Shown: one piece after another, positions 48,780 through 57,319 of the stretch
Layout: each line of letters starts with the position of its first letter
Position numbering within the stretch: position 1 is the first letter of the stretch
Assembly (NCBI RefSeq): GCF_000723165.1
Contig: NZ_HG322949.1
Coordinates: 4,472,019 to 4,536,018, forward strand
Reading direction: 5' to 3'
DNA from: Janthinobacterium agaricidamnosum NBRC 102515 = DSM 9628
Lineage (GTDB): Bacteria; Pseudomonadota; Gammaproteobacteria; Burkholderiales; Burkholderiaceae_D
DNA: 64,000 bases
Translations under genes and position numbers: made by a program
Notes under the pieces: model-generated
The model's database searches: none
What the model was told of the DNA's origin: nothing
Seen by the model: only the letters and a program-made list of their open reading frames with translations

Positions 48780-49591
48780 CCCATCCGCCCCCGATCCGCG
48801 CGTTGATCGCCGAAGACGAACCCATCCTTGCGACCGCGCTGACGCACGCGCTGCAACGGCTGTGGCCCGAATTGCAGATCGCCGCCACCTGCGCCAACGG
48901 CGTCGAGGCGGTGCAACAGGGTTTGCTGTTAAGACCGGAAATACTTTTTCTCGACATCAAGATGCCCGGCAAGACCGGCTTGCAGGCGGCCGAAGAATTG
49001 GCCGCCGGCTGGCCGCCGGACCAGCCTTTCCCGCAGATCGTGTTCGTCACCGCCTACGATGAATTTGCGCTGGCGGCGTTCGAGCACGCGGCCGCCGATT
49101 ACGTGCTGAAACCGGTCAACGATGTTCGCCTCGGCAAGACGGTGCAACGGCTACGGCGGTGCCTGGACGGCGGCCAGAGCAGCCATCAAGAGGCGAGCGG
49201 CCACCGCAACCTGGCGCAACTGCTGGGTCAACTGCAATCGATGATGCCGCCGGTGCAGCGCCCTGCCAGGCTGTCCATCATCCGCGCGGCGGTCGGCAAC
49301 CAGGTGCGCATGATACCGGTCGCCGAGGTGCTCTATTTCGTAGCGCTCGATAAATACATCAATGTCGTCACCACCGACGGTGCAGCGTTGATACGCAGCA
49401 GCCTGAAAGAATTGCTGCCGCAACTGGACAGCCAGCAATTCTGGCAAATCCACCGCGGCACCATCGTCAATGCCGAACGGATCGACAGCGCGACCCGCGA
49501 CGATACCGGCAAGCTGACGCTGAACTTGCGCGGCCATGCCGCGCAACTGAAAGTCAGCCCGCTCTACGCGCATTTATTTCGCCAGATGTAG
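48776..49591 (+). CDS. LytTR-family response regulator
   Basis: 271 residues: a receiver domain (about 1-120) with the acidic pair ED at residues 14-15, phospho-acceptor Asp60 in FLDIKMPG and conserved FVTAYDEFALAAFEHAAADYVLKPV; then a LytTR DNA-binding domain (about 170-268). Coupled to the preceding kinase by a 4-nt overlap. The targets of the pair cannot be told from the sequence. Confidence 0.9.
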   Translation: MTHPPPIRALIAEDEPILATALTHALQRLWPELQIAATCANGVEAVQQGLLLRPEILFLDIKMPGKTGLQAAEELAAGWPPDQPFPQIVFVTAYDEFALAAFEHAAADYVLKPVNDVRLGKTVQRLRRCLDGGQSSHQEASGHRNLAQLLGQLQSMMPPVQRPARLSIIRAAVGNQVRMIPVAEVLYFVALDKYINVVTTDGAALIRSSLKELLPQLDSQQFWQIHRGTIVNAERIDSATRDDTGKLTLNLRGHAAQLKVSPLYAHLFRQM

Positions 49592-49686
49592 GACACATCG
49601 AAAAACCTGCTGCGCAGATCACTGCCGGGTCGGCGTTGACCTTGCTCGCTCCAGTTTTTCAAGGTGTCCTGTAGTGATGACGAGAA

Positions 49687-50013
49687 TTAATGCAGCTGGT
49701 GCTTGAGGTTCGACAATTCGTCGTGCATGCGGTTCACCGCGCTTCGCATTTGCGGCGTCAGGCTGGCGCCGCTGCCGCACACTTGCTTGGCGCGGTCGCC
49801 CAGCTGTTCCAATTCGTCCACCACCTTGCGGATACGCGTTTCATCTTCCGTCTGTATCACCTGGCGCGCCATGTCCGATTGCTTGTCCAGCTTTTGTATG
49901 CAGTCGCGCAATTCGTTCGGCACGTTGCGCTCGGCGGAACAGGCTTGCGCGGCCTGTCCGATGGCTTGCTCGATGGCAGTAAAGCGCCGCCTGATTTCAT
50001 TGGCTTGTAACAC
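49687..50013 (-). CDS. Small helical protein of unknown function
   Basis: 108 residues, mostly helical and charged, with a repeated hydrophobic pattern suggestive of a helical bundle and two Cys (AQACSAERN, QVCGSG). The GTG at 50013 follows a strong GGGAGGT ribosome site, so it is preferred to a start nine codons earlier. No family recognised. It stands alone. Confidence 0.6.
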   Translation of the reverse strand: MLQANEIRRRFTAIEQAIGQAAQACSAERNVPNELRDCIQKLDKQSDMARQVIQTEDETRIRKVVDELEQLGDRAKQVCGSGASLTPQMRSAVNRMHDELSNLKHQLH

Positions 50014-50122
50014 GATGACCTCCCGGCAATGAGTGGACACAGAAGTGCGTCCTGCCCGTTAGACGCTGTCCTCATGAAGAGGTTGCGGCCCTTGACATGA
50101 GACAGCGCAAAACGTCGCTGGA

Positions 50123-51373
50123 CTACGCCGTGGCCAGCGCCATCTCACGCGCGCCCAGCGGAACCAGCTTGCGCAGCCGCAGTGCGATCAGCAAGGCCAG
50201 GCCGAGGCAGAGCACCAGCATGGCGACCATGCCGGGCCAGCCGCCGCGGCCCAGCATGACGCCGGAAAACGAACCGATCACGCTCGACCCGAGGTAATAA
50301 AACAGCAGGTAAAACGCCGATGCCAGCGCTTGCGGCGCTTGCGCGCGGCGGCCGACCCAGCTGCTGGCGATCGAGTGCGAGGCGAAAAAGCCGAACGTCG
50401 CCAACGCCATGCCGGCCACGATCAGCGGCAGCCAGCGGGACAGCGTCAACAGCACGCCGGCCAGCATCACCGACAGCATGATCCACAGCACGCCGCGGCG
50501 CCCCAGTTTGTCGACCAGGCGGCCGGCCCACACCGAACTGAAGATGCCGATCAGGTACAGCAGCGCCAGCAAGCCGACCGTGCTTTGACGCAAGTTGAAT
50601 GGCGCGGCCATCAGCCGGTAGCCGATGTAGTTATACAGGCTGACGAAGCAGCCCATGAACAGGAACGCCAGGCAAAACAGCCACGGCAAGCCAGCGTCGG
50701 AAAAATGCCGGCGCAACGCCATCGGCAAGGTGGCCCAGCCATGCATATTCGGCACGAAATTTTTCGAGCGCGGCAAGCTGCGCCAGAATTCGGCGGCCGA
50801 GGCCAGCCCCAATATGCCCATGACGCCGAGCGCCCAGCGCCATGACATGAAATCGCTGAGCAGCGACGCCAGCAAGCGCCCCGCCATGCCGCCAAAGGCA
50901 CTGCCGGCGATGTACAAGCCCATCGACAAGCCCAGCGACGACGGCTCGACTTCTTCGCCCAGGTACGCCATCGCGACGGCCGGCATGCCGCCCAGCGCCA
51001 GCCCCATGGTGGCCCGCAAGACCAGCAATTGCGGGTAATTTTGGGCAAACGCGCACAGCAAGGTCAGCAAGGCGGCCAGCGTCATCGCCGCCACCATCAG
51101 CGGCTTGCGGCCGATGCGGTCGGAAATGGCGCTGCTGATCACCAGCGAAATGGCCAGCGCGGCGGTCGACAGCGACAGCGACCAGCTGCTTTGCGCCGCC
51201 GTCAGTTGAAATTCACCGGACAGCACCGGCATCAGCGGCTGGATGCAATACAACAGGCTGAAGGTCGAGAAACCGCCGAAAAACAGCGCCCGGTTGCTGC
51301 GCTTGAATTCGGGCGTGCCGGCGACGATGCCGCTGCGCTTGGCTGATGGGGACGGTGTGGCGGACTCGGGCAT
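50123..51373 (-). CDS. MFS transporter (YnfM-like)
   Basis: 416 residues with 12 predicted helices, MFS motif A ISDRIGRKPLMVAAM after helix 2 and SVWAGRLVDKLGRRGVLWIM after helix 8. It resembles the YnfM/arabinose-efflux group. It is divergent from a LysR regulator that probably controls it. The start MPESATPSP at 51373 is preferred to a start 17 codons upstream that lies in the operator-like region; neither has a strong ribosome site. Substrate unknown. Confidence 0.82.
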   Translation of the reverse strand: MPESATPSPSAKRSGIVAGTPEFKRSNRALFFGGFSTFSLLYCIQPLMPVLSGEFQLTAAQSSWSLSLSTAALAISLVISSAISDRIGRKPLMVAAMTLAALLTLLCAFAQNYPQLLVLRATMGLALGGMPAVAMAYLGEEVEPSSLGLSMGLYIAGSAFGGMAGRLLASLLSDFMSWRWALGVMGILGLASAAEFWRSLPRSKNFVPNMHGWATLPMALRRHFSDAGLPWLFCLAFLFMGCFVSLYNYIGYRLMAAPFNLRQSTVGLLALLYLIGIFSSVWAGRLVDKLGRRGVLWIMLSVMLAGVLLTLSRWLPLIVAGMALATFGFFASHSIASSWVGRRAQAPQALASAFYLLFYYLGSSVIGSFSGVMLGRGGWPGMVAMLVLCLGLALLIALRLRKLVPLGAREMALATA

Positions 51374-51423
51374 GGTAACTATTGGGTACTGGAGAAAGTG
51401 ACAATTCATCATAGGATTGCACA

Positions 51424-51463
51424 TTCATACTGTCCAATATATATTTAAGGCAGTATTCATACT
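51424..51463. promoter_or_regulatory. Candidate LysR operator
   Basis: ATACTG (51427-51432) and CAGTAT (51451-51456) form an inverted repeat, and TTCATACT occurs twice as a direct repeat (51424-51431 and 51456-51463), 32 nt or three helical turns apart. The position between divergent LysR and MFS genes is where LysR regulators bind. Confidence 0.5.
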
Positions 51464-51489
51464 TTAAACAGATTACTCTGCGGAGCCCC

Positions 51490-52392
51490 ATGGAATTACG
51501 CCACCTGCGCTATTTTGTCGCCGTCGCCGAAGAGCTGCACTTTACGCGCGCGGCCGAACGGCTGCACATCGGCCAGCCGCCGCTGAGCCAGCAAATCCAG
51601 GCGCTGGAAACCGAACTGGGCGTGCAATTGCTGGAGCGCAGCAAGCGCTGGGTGCGCCTGACCGAGGCCGGCAAGCTGTTTCTCGACGATGCGCGGCGCA
51701 TCCTGGCGCTGTCGGAACAGGCGGCGCTGACGGCGCGCCGGGCGCAGCGCGGCGAAGCGGGAGAGTTGCGCATCGGCTTTACGTTTTCGACGCCGTTCAC
51801 GCCGCTGTTCGCCAAGGTCATTAATAGCTATCGGCAACAGTTCCCGCTGGTATCGCTGACCTTGCATGAAATGGCGACGCTGCCCCAGATCGCGGCGATC
51901 GACCAGCGCGGCATGGACCTGGGTTTCGTGCGGCCGCCGGAAGCGGCGATCCCCGACACGGTCAGCCTGAGCGTGCTGCGCCAGGACCCGCTGTCGCTGG
52001 TGTTGCCGGACGATCATGCGCTGGCGGCAAAACCCAGCGTCGCGATCAAGGAGCTGGAAGGCTTGCCGTTCGTGATGTATCCGAACCACGCCGGCACCGG
52101 CATTCGTCCGCAAATATTCAGGCTGTGCCGGGCGGCCGGCTTCGTGCCGCATATCGCGCAGGAGGCGGAAGAAGCGTCGACCATCATCGGGCTGGTGGCG
52201 GCCGGCTGCGGCGTGTCAATATTGCCGGCCTCGTTCGACCGGATCCGGCTCGATGGCGTATGCTACCGGCCGATCAGCGATGCGGACGCCGGCACCACCT
52301 TGTTCCTGGCGCTGCGCAAGGGCCCGGCGTCGCCGCTGGTGGCCGCGTTTGTCGCGCTGGCCAACCAGGCCGCCGGGCTGGGTCAGGAGTAA
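51490..52392 (+). CDS. LysR-family transcriptional regulator
   Basis: 300 residues with an N-terminal winged helix (MELRHLRYFVAVAEELHFTRAAERLHIGQPPLSQQIQALE) and a periplasmic-binding-protein-like effector domain (about 90-295). It probably regulates the divergent MFS gene, as in the E. coli ynfL-ynfM arrangement. Its 3' end overlaps the convergent unknown gene by 10 nt. Confidence 0.88.
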   Translation: MELRHLRYFVAVAEELHFTRAAERLHIGQPPLSQQIQALETELGVQLLERSKRWVRLTEAGKLFLDDARRILALSEQAALTARRAQRGEAGELRIGFTFSTPFTPLFAKVINSYRQQFPLVSLTLHEMATLPQIAAIDQRGMDLGFVRPPEAAIPDTVSLSVLRQDPLSLVLPDDHALAAKPSVAIKELEGLPFVMYPNHAGTGIRPQIFRLCRAAGFVPHIAQEAEEASTIIGLVAAGCGVSILPASFDRIRLDGVCYRPISDADAGTTLFLALRKGPASPLVAAFVALANQAAGLGQE

Positions 52393-53255
52393 TCGGCGTC
52401 CAGTTCCGAACCGGCGTAGTTTTCCAGGTCCTCGAACAGGCTTTTCATGCTGGCCCGGGTCAGGATCTTTTGCACCACGGTGCAACGCTTGCCATACGAC
52501 TCTATGCGGTCCAGCAATACCGGATGATGTTGCACCGGCACCTTGGCCACCAGCGCCGCCCAGCCCGCTTCAAAATCGGGCTTGTTCTTGCGCACCGCGC
52601 GGACAAAACGCTCGAAGTCTTTCTGGCCGGTGCGCGCGACGATCGGCCCGCCGCCTTCGATGGCGAAGATGATCGCCAGCGCGATCACGCCTTCGGCATT
52701 CAAGTCCGTATCGCTGACCGGGCCGCGGTCGTTATGGCGGCGCAGCCAGTTGGCGAGACGCACGATGGCTTGCACTTCCTTGCGCTGTTGCAATTGCAGC
52801 GTATATTTGTCGTAACCGTTCCAGTTCTGGTTAGGATCGGCGCTGCAAATATCGACGAACAGATCGCGCAAGCGGCGCTGCACATACACCGGGTCCTGGT
52901 CGTATTCGCCGACCAACGCATCTTCCGGCAATAACGACAGTTCGCGTATCAGCCGGAAACCGGCCTGGAACGCGTGCTCGGCGCCATGCTCGACCAGGAA
53001 GTCGAGCGCGGCCTGGTCGCCTTCATGCATCAGCACATGATCCAGCCCCAGCGACACGCCGCCGACGGTCAGGTACAGCGCTTTCTGGATGCCGTCGGCG
53101 GTGCGTTCATTGGTGAATTTCTCGGCCACCATCGCGGTGATGCCGGTCAATTCGTCGGCCAGATTGAGCGCGGCGTCCTGGCGCGGATCGGCGGCCAGCA
53201 ATTTGATGGCGCGCACCAGGCGCGGCAAATTTTCTACTACGATTGCAGGCAGCAT
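52383..53255 (-). CDS. Unrecognised soluble protein of the DnaJ-linked unit, 290 aa
   Basis: A 290-residue, mainly helical protein with no signal peptide or membrane helix, starting MLPAIVVENLPRLVRAIKLL and containing ALYLTVGGVSLGLDHVLMHEGDQAALDFLVEHG and LQQRKEVQAIVRLANWLRRHND. I do not recognise a domain. It is the last of four minus-strand genes (with 53408, 54180 and 54789), separated from the next by 152 nt, so membership of the unit is likely but not certain. Confidence 0.6.
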   Translation of the reverse strand: MLPAIVVENLPRLVRAIKLLAADPRQDAALNLADELTGITAMVAEKFTNERTADGIQKALYLTVGGVSLGLDHVLMHEGDQAALDFLVEHGAEHAFQAGFRLIRELSLLPEDALVGEYDQDPVYVQRRLRDLFVDICSADPNQNWNGYDKYTLQLQQRKEVQAIVRLANWLRRHNDRGPVSDTDLNAEGVIALAIIFAIEGGGPIVARTGQKDFERFVRAVRKNKPDFEAGWAALVAKVPVQHHPVLLDRIESYGKRCTVVQKILTRASMKSLFEDLENYAGSELDADYS

Positions 53256-53407
53256 TATCGGGTTTCCACTTCTGTTTACTCTCGTACTACTTAAAGCGCG
53301 CCGGAAAAACGTTCAGGGCAAGGCGCGTCGCCGCAGACGGTACCTACCTACTCAGGCGATGCAACGCCGCCATGGGCGTTTTGTCCGCTGCGCTCCCAAT
53401 CATGACA

Positions 53408-54190
53408 TCAGGAAAAGATGCCGGTTCCCAGGCTGCGGCGCGCGCCGGGCTTGGCCACGCTGCTGCGGGTGCTCGGTACTTGCTTGCGCAGCCGGTACAG
53501 CAATTCCTTGGTGCTGCGCTGCAAGAAGGCCGGCTCTTCATCCGGGTCGTCGATATATTCGGCGTCGACCAGGTCGCCGCTGTGGCGGAAGTCCGGGAAC
53601 AGTTCGAACAGCGAGCGGTCCCAGCCGTCTTCATTGGCTTGCGCCAGTTCGATCGCCAGCGGCACGATATCGTTGTCGGACGAAGTCACGCCGGTGATAT
53701 ACGGACCCTTGACCAGGATTTCACCGGCCACTTCGAGGATTTCCTTCGGCGCCATCGAAAACAGGATCGCGAACGCGGTCGCGCCCCAGTCGGTGGCGGA
53801 CGCTTCGAACAGCAATTCGCGGCGCCGTTCGGCGTCGTCGCTGGAAAACACCACGCCGTGGATGTGCGCGAACAGCGCTTCGGCGATGCGTTCCGGGTCG
53901 TCCTCGATCTGGTCGTCGCTCCAGGTGGCGGCGATGAAGGCCAGGCTGTCGGCCCAGGCCTTCGGCGGCACCAGCAAGGTCGCCAGCGACATCTTGCCGC
54001 CGTCGAAACCGGCCAGGTGCAGCGCGGTCACTTGCGGCGGGATATTCGCCAGCACTTCGACCACCGCCAGGTCGCCGAACGTGTCGGCGGCTTCGGCAAA
54101 CGCCTGTTCGGCGTGGCCCAGCGAACCGGACAGCACCAGTTCGGTCACTTGCCTGGTCAGCGCAGGCAGATTGCTATTGTTATCGGCCAT
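53408..54190 (-). CDS. Unrecognised acidic protein of the DnaJ-linked unit, 260 aa
   Basis: A 260-residue acidic soluble protein starting MADNNSNLPALTRQVTELVLSG, with helical segments and a C-terminal basic tail (RSSVAKPGARRSLGTG). Asp/Glu clusters such as DAEYIDDPDEEPAF are notable. GGAGATGA precedes the ATG, which overlaps the stop of the upstream gene by 11 nt, so the two are coupled. No domain recognised. A longer frame reading through the upstream gene is not real. Confidence 0.65.
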   Translation of the reverse strand: MADNNSNLPALTRQVTELVLSGSLGHAEQAFAEAADTFGDLAVVEVLANIPPQVTALHLAGFDGGKMSLATLLVPPKAWADSLAFIAATWSDDQIEDDPERIAEALFAHIHGVVFSSDDAERRRELLFEASATDWGATAFAILFSMAPKEILEVAGEILVKGPYITGVTSSDNDIVPLAIELAQANEDGWDRSLFELFPDFRHSGDLVDAEYIDDPDEEPAFLQRSTKELLYRLRKQVPSTRSSVAKPGARRSLGTGIFS

Positions 54191-54704
54191 GGTCATCTCC
54201 ATCCTGGTCAAATATTTGCGAGAAATCGTCGGTGGCGCCGTCTTCGCCGTACTCGTCATCCTGCTCGTCGTCGCCATCGTCGTTGGCGGCCAGCTGGTCG
54301 AGCGACTGGTCGTCGTCGTCCCACAGGCGCGGGTTCTTGTACAGGAAGGCGGTGATGATGGCCTGGCGCGCCAGGTCCGGGCAATTTTCCTCGATCGCGG
54401 CATACATCTTGGCCGCTTCCTCGCCGTCGCACGAGGCCATCGCGAAGACCCGCGACGCGTCGCCGAATTCATAATCTTCGCTTTCGGCCAGCAAGCCCTT
54501 GGTGTTGCTGAACTGGATATGGTCGACCAGCGCGAAACTGAGCATGTTCACGTCGTCGATGCCGCCGCCGCTGGCGTATTCGCTGACCAGGCTGGCGATC
54601 ATCGCCTGGTAATTCTTGCGGTTAGGCGGGTCGCCCAGAATGCCTTCGATCTGGCCGCCCAATTCGCGCGACTGATAGGCAAATTCAGGGTGTACTTTTC
54701 TCAT
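54180..54704 (-). CDS. Unrecognised protein with Asp-rich tail, 174 aa
   Basis: 174 residues starting MRKVHPEFAYQSRELGGQIEGILGDPPNRKNYQAMIASL. The last 45 residues are extremely Asp-rich (DDDDQ, NDDGDDEQDDEYGEDGATDDF), probably disordered and possibly metal- or partner-binding. GGAAAGAAG lies before the ATG. It sits between the DnaJ-domain gene (84 nt upstream) and the 260-aa gene (11-nt overlap). Family unknown. Confidence 0.65.
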   Translation of the reverse strand: MRKVHPEFAYQSRELGGQIEGILGDPPNRKNYQAMIASLVSEYASGGGIDDVNMLSFALVDHIQFSNTKGLLAESEDYEFGDASRVFAMASCDGEEAAKMYAAIEENCPDLARQAIITAFLYKNPRLWDDDDQSLDQLAANDDGDDEQDDEYGEDGATDDFSQIFDQDGDDHGR

Positions 54705-54788
54705 TTTTCTTCTTTCCAATAGTTGAAAGGCGCTACACGGAGCGCCACTTCATAATCAAACGTGGTTCACACCTGGCAAACAGGCGCT

Positions 54789-55079
54789 TCAGGCTGGCAA
54801 GCTGCTACCGTGCAAATTGAATACCGAACGCCACAGCGCGTAAGCTTCCGCTTCCGGATCGATGATGATGCGGTGGTTCACGCTTTGGTTGTATTCGGCG
54901 CGCTTGACCGGGTCGGCCAGGATTTCATACGCCTTGGTAATGCTCTTGAAACGCGCTTCGGCGCCGGGCGCCTGGTTGCGGTCGGGGTGAAAGCGCATCG
55001 CCAGCGAGCGATAAACCTTCTTGATCTCGTCGTCGCTGGCATTCGGCGCCACTCCGAGGACATTGTATAAATTTTCCAT
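54789..55079 (-). CDS. Minimal DnaJ-domain protein
   Basis: 96 residues: a J domain with the HPD tripeptide at residues 31-33 (RFHPDRN) and helix [18 protein letters not shown], then about 30 residues without Gly/Phe region, zinc finger or C-terminal peptide-binding domain. Such short J proteins recruit Hsp70 (DnaK) to a particular partner. It is the first gene of a four-gene minus-strand unit of otherwise unknown proteins, which may be those partners. Start MENLYNVLG gives the standard J-domain beginning. Confidence 0.88.
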   Translation of the reverse strand: MENLYNVLGVAPNASDDEIKKVYRSLAMRFHPDRNQAPGAEARFKSITKAYEILADPVKRAEYNQSVNHRIIIDPEAEAYALWRSVFNLHGSSLPA

Positions 55080-55335
55080 GAGGGGCTCGCATGCCAAAAC
55101 AATTAAAGACGAATTATCCTATAGAAAAGCGGCGGCGTCCGGCTGACGCCTGAAATCGGCCCCAAATGGATGGTTTTGGCACGCTGGAAGGCGATAAAAC
55201 CACCTTCCTCTTGCAAAACCATGCCCCGTTTGCAACAATTTTACAAATATGGGCGGGCCGGGCCGAGATCGCCGGAAAAGCGCGCGACGTACGGTAAAAT
55301 GCCCTGACTGACACTTTCTAAGTAAGTAATCATTA

Positions 55336-57102
55336 ATGAGCAACGATAAAAACAGCAGCGCCGCGCCAGCCCCAGCGGCCAATTTCCTGCGCAACATCAT
55401 TGAAGCCGACCTGGCGGCCGGCACGCACACCCGCGACGGCTTGCCACCAGTCATCACCCGCTTCCCGCCGGAACCGAACGGCTATCTGCATATCGGCCAC
55501 GCCAAATCGATCTGCCTGAACTTCGGCCTGGCGCGCGATTACGCCGGCCGCTGCAACCTGCGTTTCGACGACACCAATCCGGCCAAGGAAGAACAGGAAT
55601 ACGTCGATACCATCATGGACAGCGTCAAGTGGCTGGGGTTCAACTGGGAATCGACCGGTGCCAACGGCCTGGAAAACCATTTGCACTACGCCAGCGATTA
55701 TTTCGAGCAACTGTATCTGATGGCGGAATACCTGATCACGGCCGGTTTTGCGTATGTCGACAGCCAGAGCGCCGAAGACATGGCGGCCAACCGCGGCAAT
55801 TTCGGCCAGGCCGGCAAGAATTCGCCGTTCCGCGAGCGTCCCGCCGATGAATCGCTGGCCCTGTTCCGCGCGATGAAAGCGGGCCAGTTCAAGGATGGCG
55901 AACATATCTTGCGCGCCAAGGTCAGCGCAGACGCGATGTCGTCGCCGAACATGAACTTGCGCGACCCGGCGATCTACCGCATCCGCCATGCGCACCATCA
56001 CCGCACCGGCGATGCGTGGTGCATTTACCCGATGTACGATTACACGCACCCGATTTCGGATGCGCTGGAAAACATCACCCATTCCGTGTGCACGCTGGAA
56101 TTCCAGGATCACCGCCCGTTCTACGACTGGCTGCTGGAAACCCTGTCGGCCGGCGGCTTTTTCAAGCAACCGGTGCCGCGCCAATATGAATTCTCGCGCC
56201 TGAACCTGACCTATATCGTCACCAGCAAGCGCAAGCTGCGCCAGCTGGTCGAAGAGAACATCGTCGACGGCTGGGACGATCCGCGCATGCCTACGCTGGT
56301 CGGCATGCGCCGCCGCGGCTACACGCCGGAAGCGATCCAGTTGATGTGCGAACGCACCGGCGTCACCAAGTCGGATGGCTGGATCGACTACAGCACGCTG
56401 GAAGGCTGCCTGCGCGAAGACCTGGACCCGAAAGCGCCGCGCGCCGCCGCCGTGCTGCGTCCGTTAAAACTGATCATCGATAATTTCGATGCGGCGGCCA
56501 GCGTCGCATGCAGCGCGCCGGTGCATCCGCATTTCCCGGAACGCGGCTTGCGCACTTTCCCGATCACGCGCGAATTGTGGATCGAGGAAGACGATTTCCT
56601 GGAAGTGCCGAGCAAGGGATATTTCCGTTTGTACCCGCCGATCGACGACAAGCCGGGCAGCCGCGTGCGCCTGCGCTACGGCTACGTGGTCGAATGCACC
56701 GGCTACGACAAGGATGAGAACGGCAAAGTCATCGCCGTGCATTGCAATTACTTTGAAGACAGCAAATCGGGCACCGAAGGCAGCGCCAACTACAAGGTCA
56801 AGGGCAATATCCACTGGATCAGCGCGGTCACCGCCGTGCCGGCCGAAGTGCGCCTGTACGACCGTTTGTTTACCGATGCGCAACCGGATGCCGGTGGCAA
56901 GGATTTCAAGCAATTACTCAATCCGCTGGCCAAGGAAGTGGTGCAAGCCTATCTGGAACCGGGCTGGGGCGACATCGCCGCCGCGACCAGCTTCCAGTTC
57001 GAGCGGCACGGTTATTTCGTCACCGACCGGGTCGACAGCCAGCCGGGCAAGCTGGTGTTCAACCGCATCGTGACCTTGAAGGATAGCTGGGTCGCCAAAT
57101 AA
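55336..57102 (+). CDS. glnS: Glutaminyl-tRNA synthetase
   Basis: 588 residues. Class I signature PPEPNGYLHIGHAKS with HIGH at 52-55; the KMSKS-like loop reads IVTSKRKL; the anticodon-binding barrels follow (VHPHFPERGLRTFPITRELWIEEDDF, FRLYPP...VRLRYGYVVECTGYDKDENG). It charges tRNA-Gln directly, so this organism need not rely on GatCAB for Gln-tRNA. A strong terminator follows. Confidence 0.96.
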   Translation: MSNDKNSSAAPAPAANFLRNIIEADLAAGTHTRDGLPPVITRFPPEPNGYLHIGHAKSICLNFGLARDYAGRCNLRFDDTNPAKEEQEYVDTIMDSVKWLGFNWESTGANGLENHLHYASDYFEQLYLMAEYLITAGFAYVDSQSAEDMAANRGNFGQAGKNSPFRERPADESLALFRAMKAGQFKDGEHILRAKVSADAMSSPNMNLRDPAIYRIRHAHHHRTGDAWCIYPMYDYTHPISDALENITHSVCTLEFQDHRPFYDWLLETLSAGGFFKQPVPRQYEFSRLNLTYIVTSKRKLRQLVEENIVDGWDDPRMPTLVGMRRRGYTPEAIQLMCERTGVTKSDGWIDYSTLEGCLREDLDPKAPRAAAVLRPLKLIIDNFDAAASVACSAPVHPHFPERGLRTFPITRELWIEEDDFLEVPSKGYFRLYPPIDDKPGSRVRLRYGYVVECTGYDKDENGKVIAVHCNYFEDSKSGTEGSANYKVKGNIHWISAVTAVPAEVRLYDRLFTDAQPDAGGKDFKQLLNPLAKEVVQAYLEPGWGDIAAATSFQFERHGYFVTDRVDSQPGKLVFNRIVTLKDSWVAK

Positions 57103-57126
57103 GACGCGCATTGATTATGCCAAAAC

Positions 57127-57157
57127 CCGCCCAGGCCAATGCCTGGGCGGTTTTTTT
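57127..57157 (+). terminator. Terminator of glnS
   Basis: A perfect 10-bp stem CCGCCCAGGC/GCCTGGGCGG with CAAT loop, followed by seven Ts, 24 nt after the glnS stop. Confidence 0.95.
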
Positions 57158-57210
57158 CAGACCTTGCTTAATATTTATCAACAGAACTAAAGCACCAGAA
57201 ACAAAATCAG

Positions 57211-57240
57211 TTGACGCCGCTTGGGCTTGGTTTGTATATT
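57211..57240 (+). promoter_or_regulatory. Promoter of the CHASE-domain kinase gene
   Basis: TTGACG (57211-57216), 18-nt spacer, TATATT (57235-57240), about 80 nt before the ATG. A GTTAAA/TTTAAC inverted repeat at 57249-57265 overlaps the expected transcription start and could be an operator. Confidence 0.55.
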
Positions 57241-57319
57241 GGTGCGCTGTTAAAAAAAATTTAACATGCTGGGCGGAAACTGTCTTGCCGCGTGACAGAC
57301 CTGATACAACGATCTCCTG

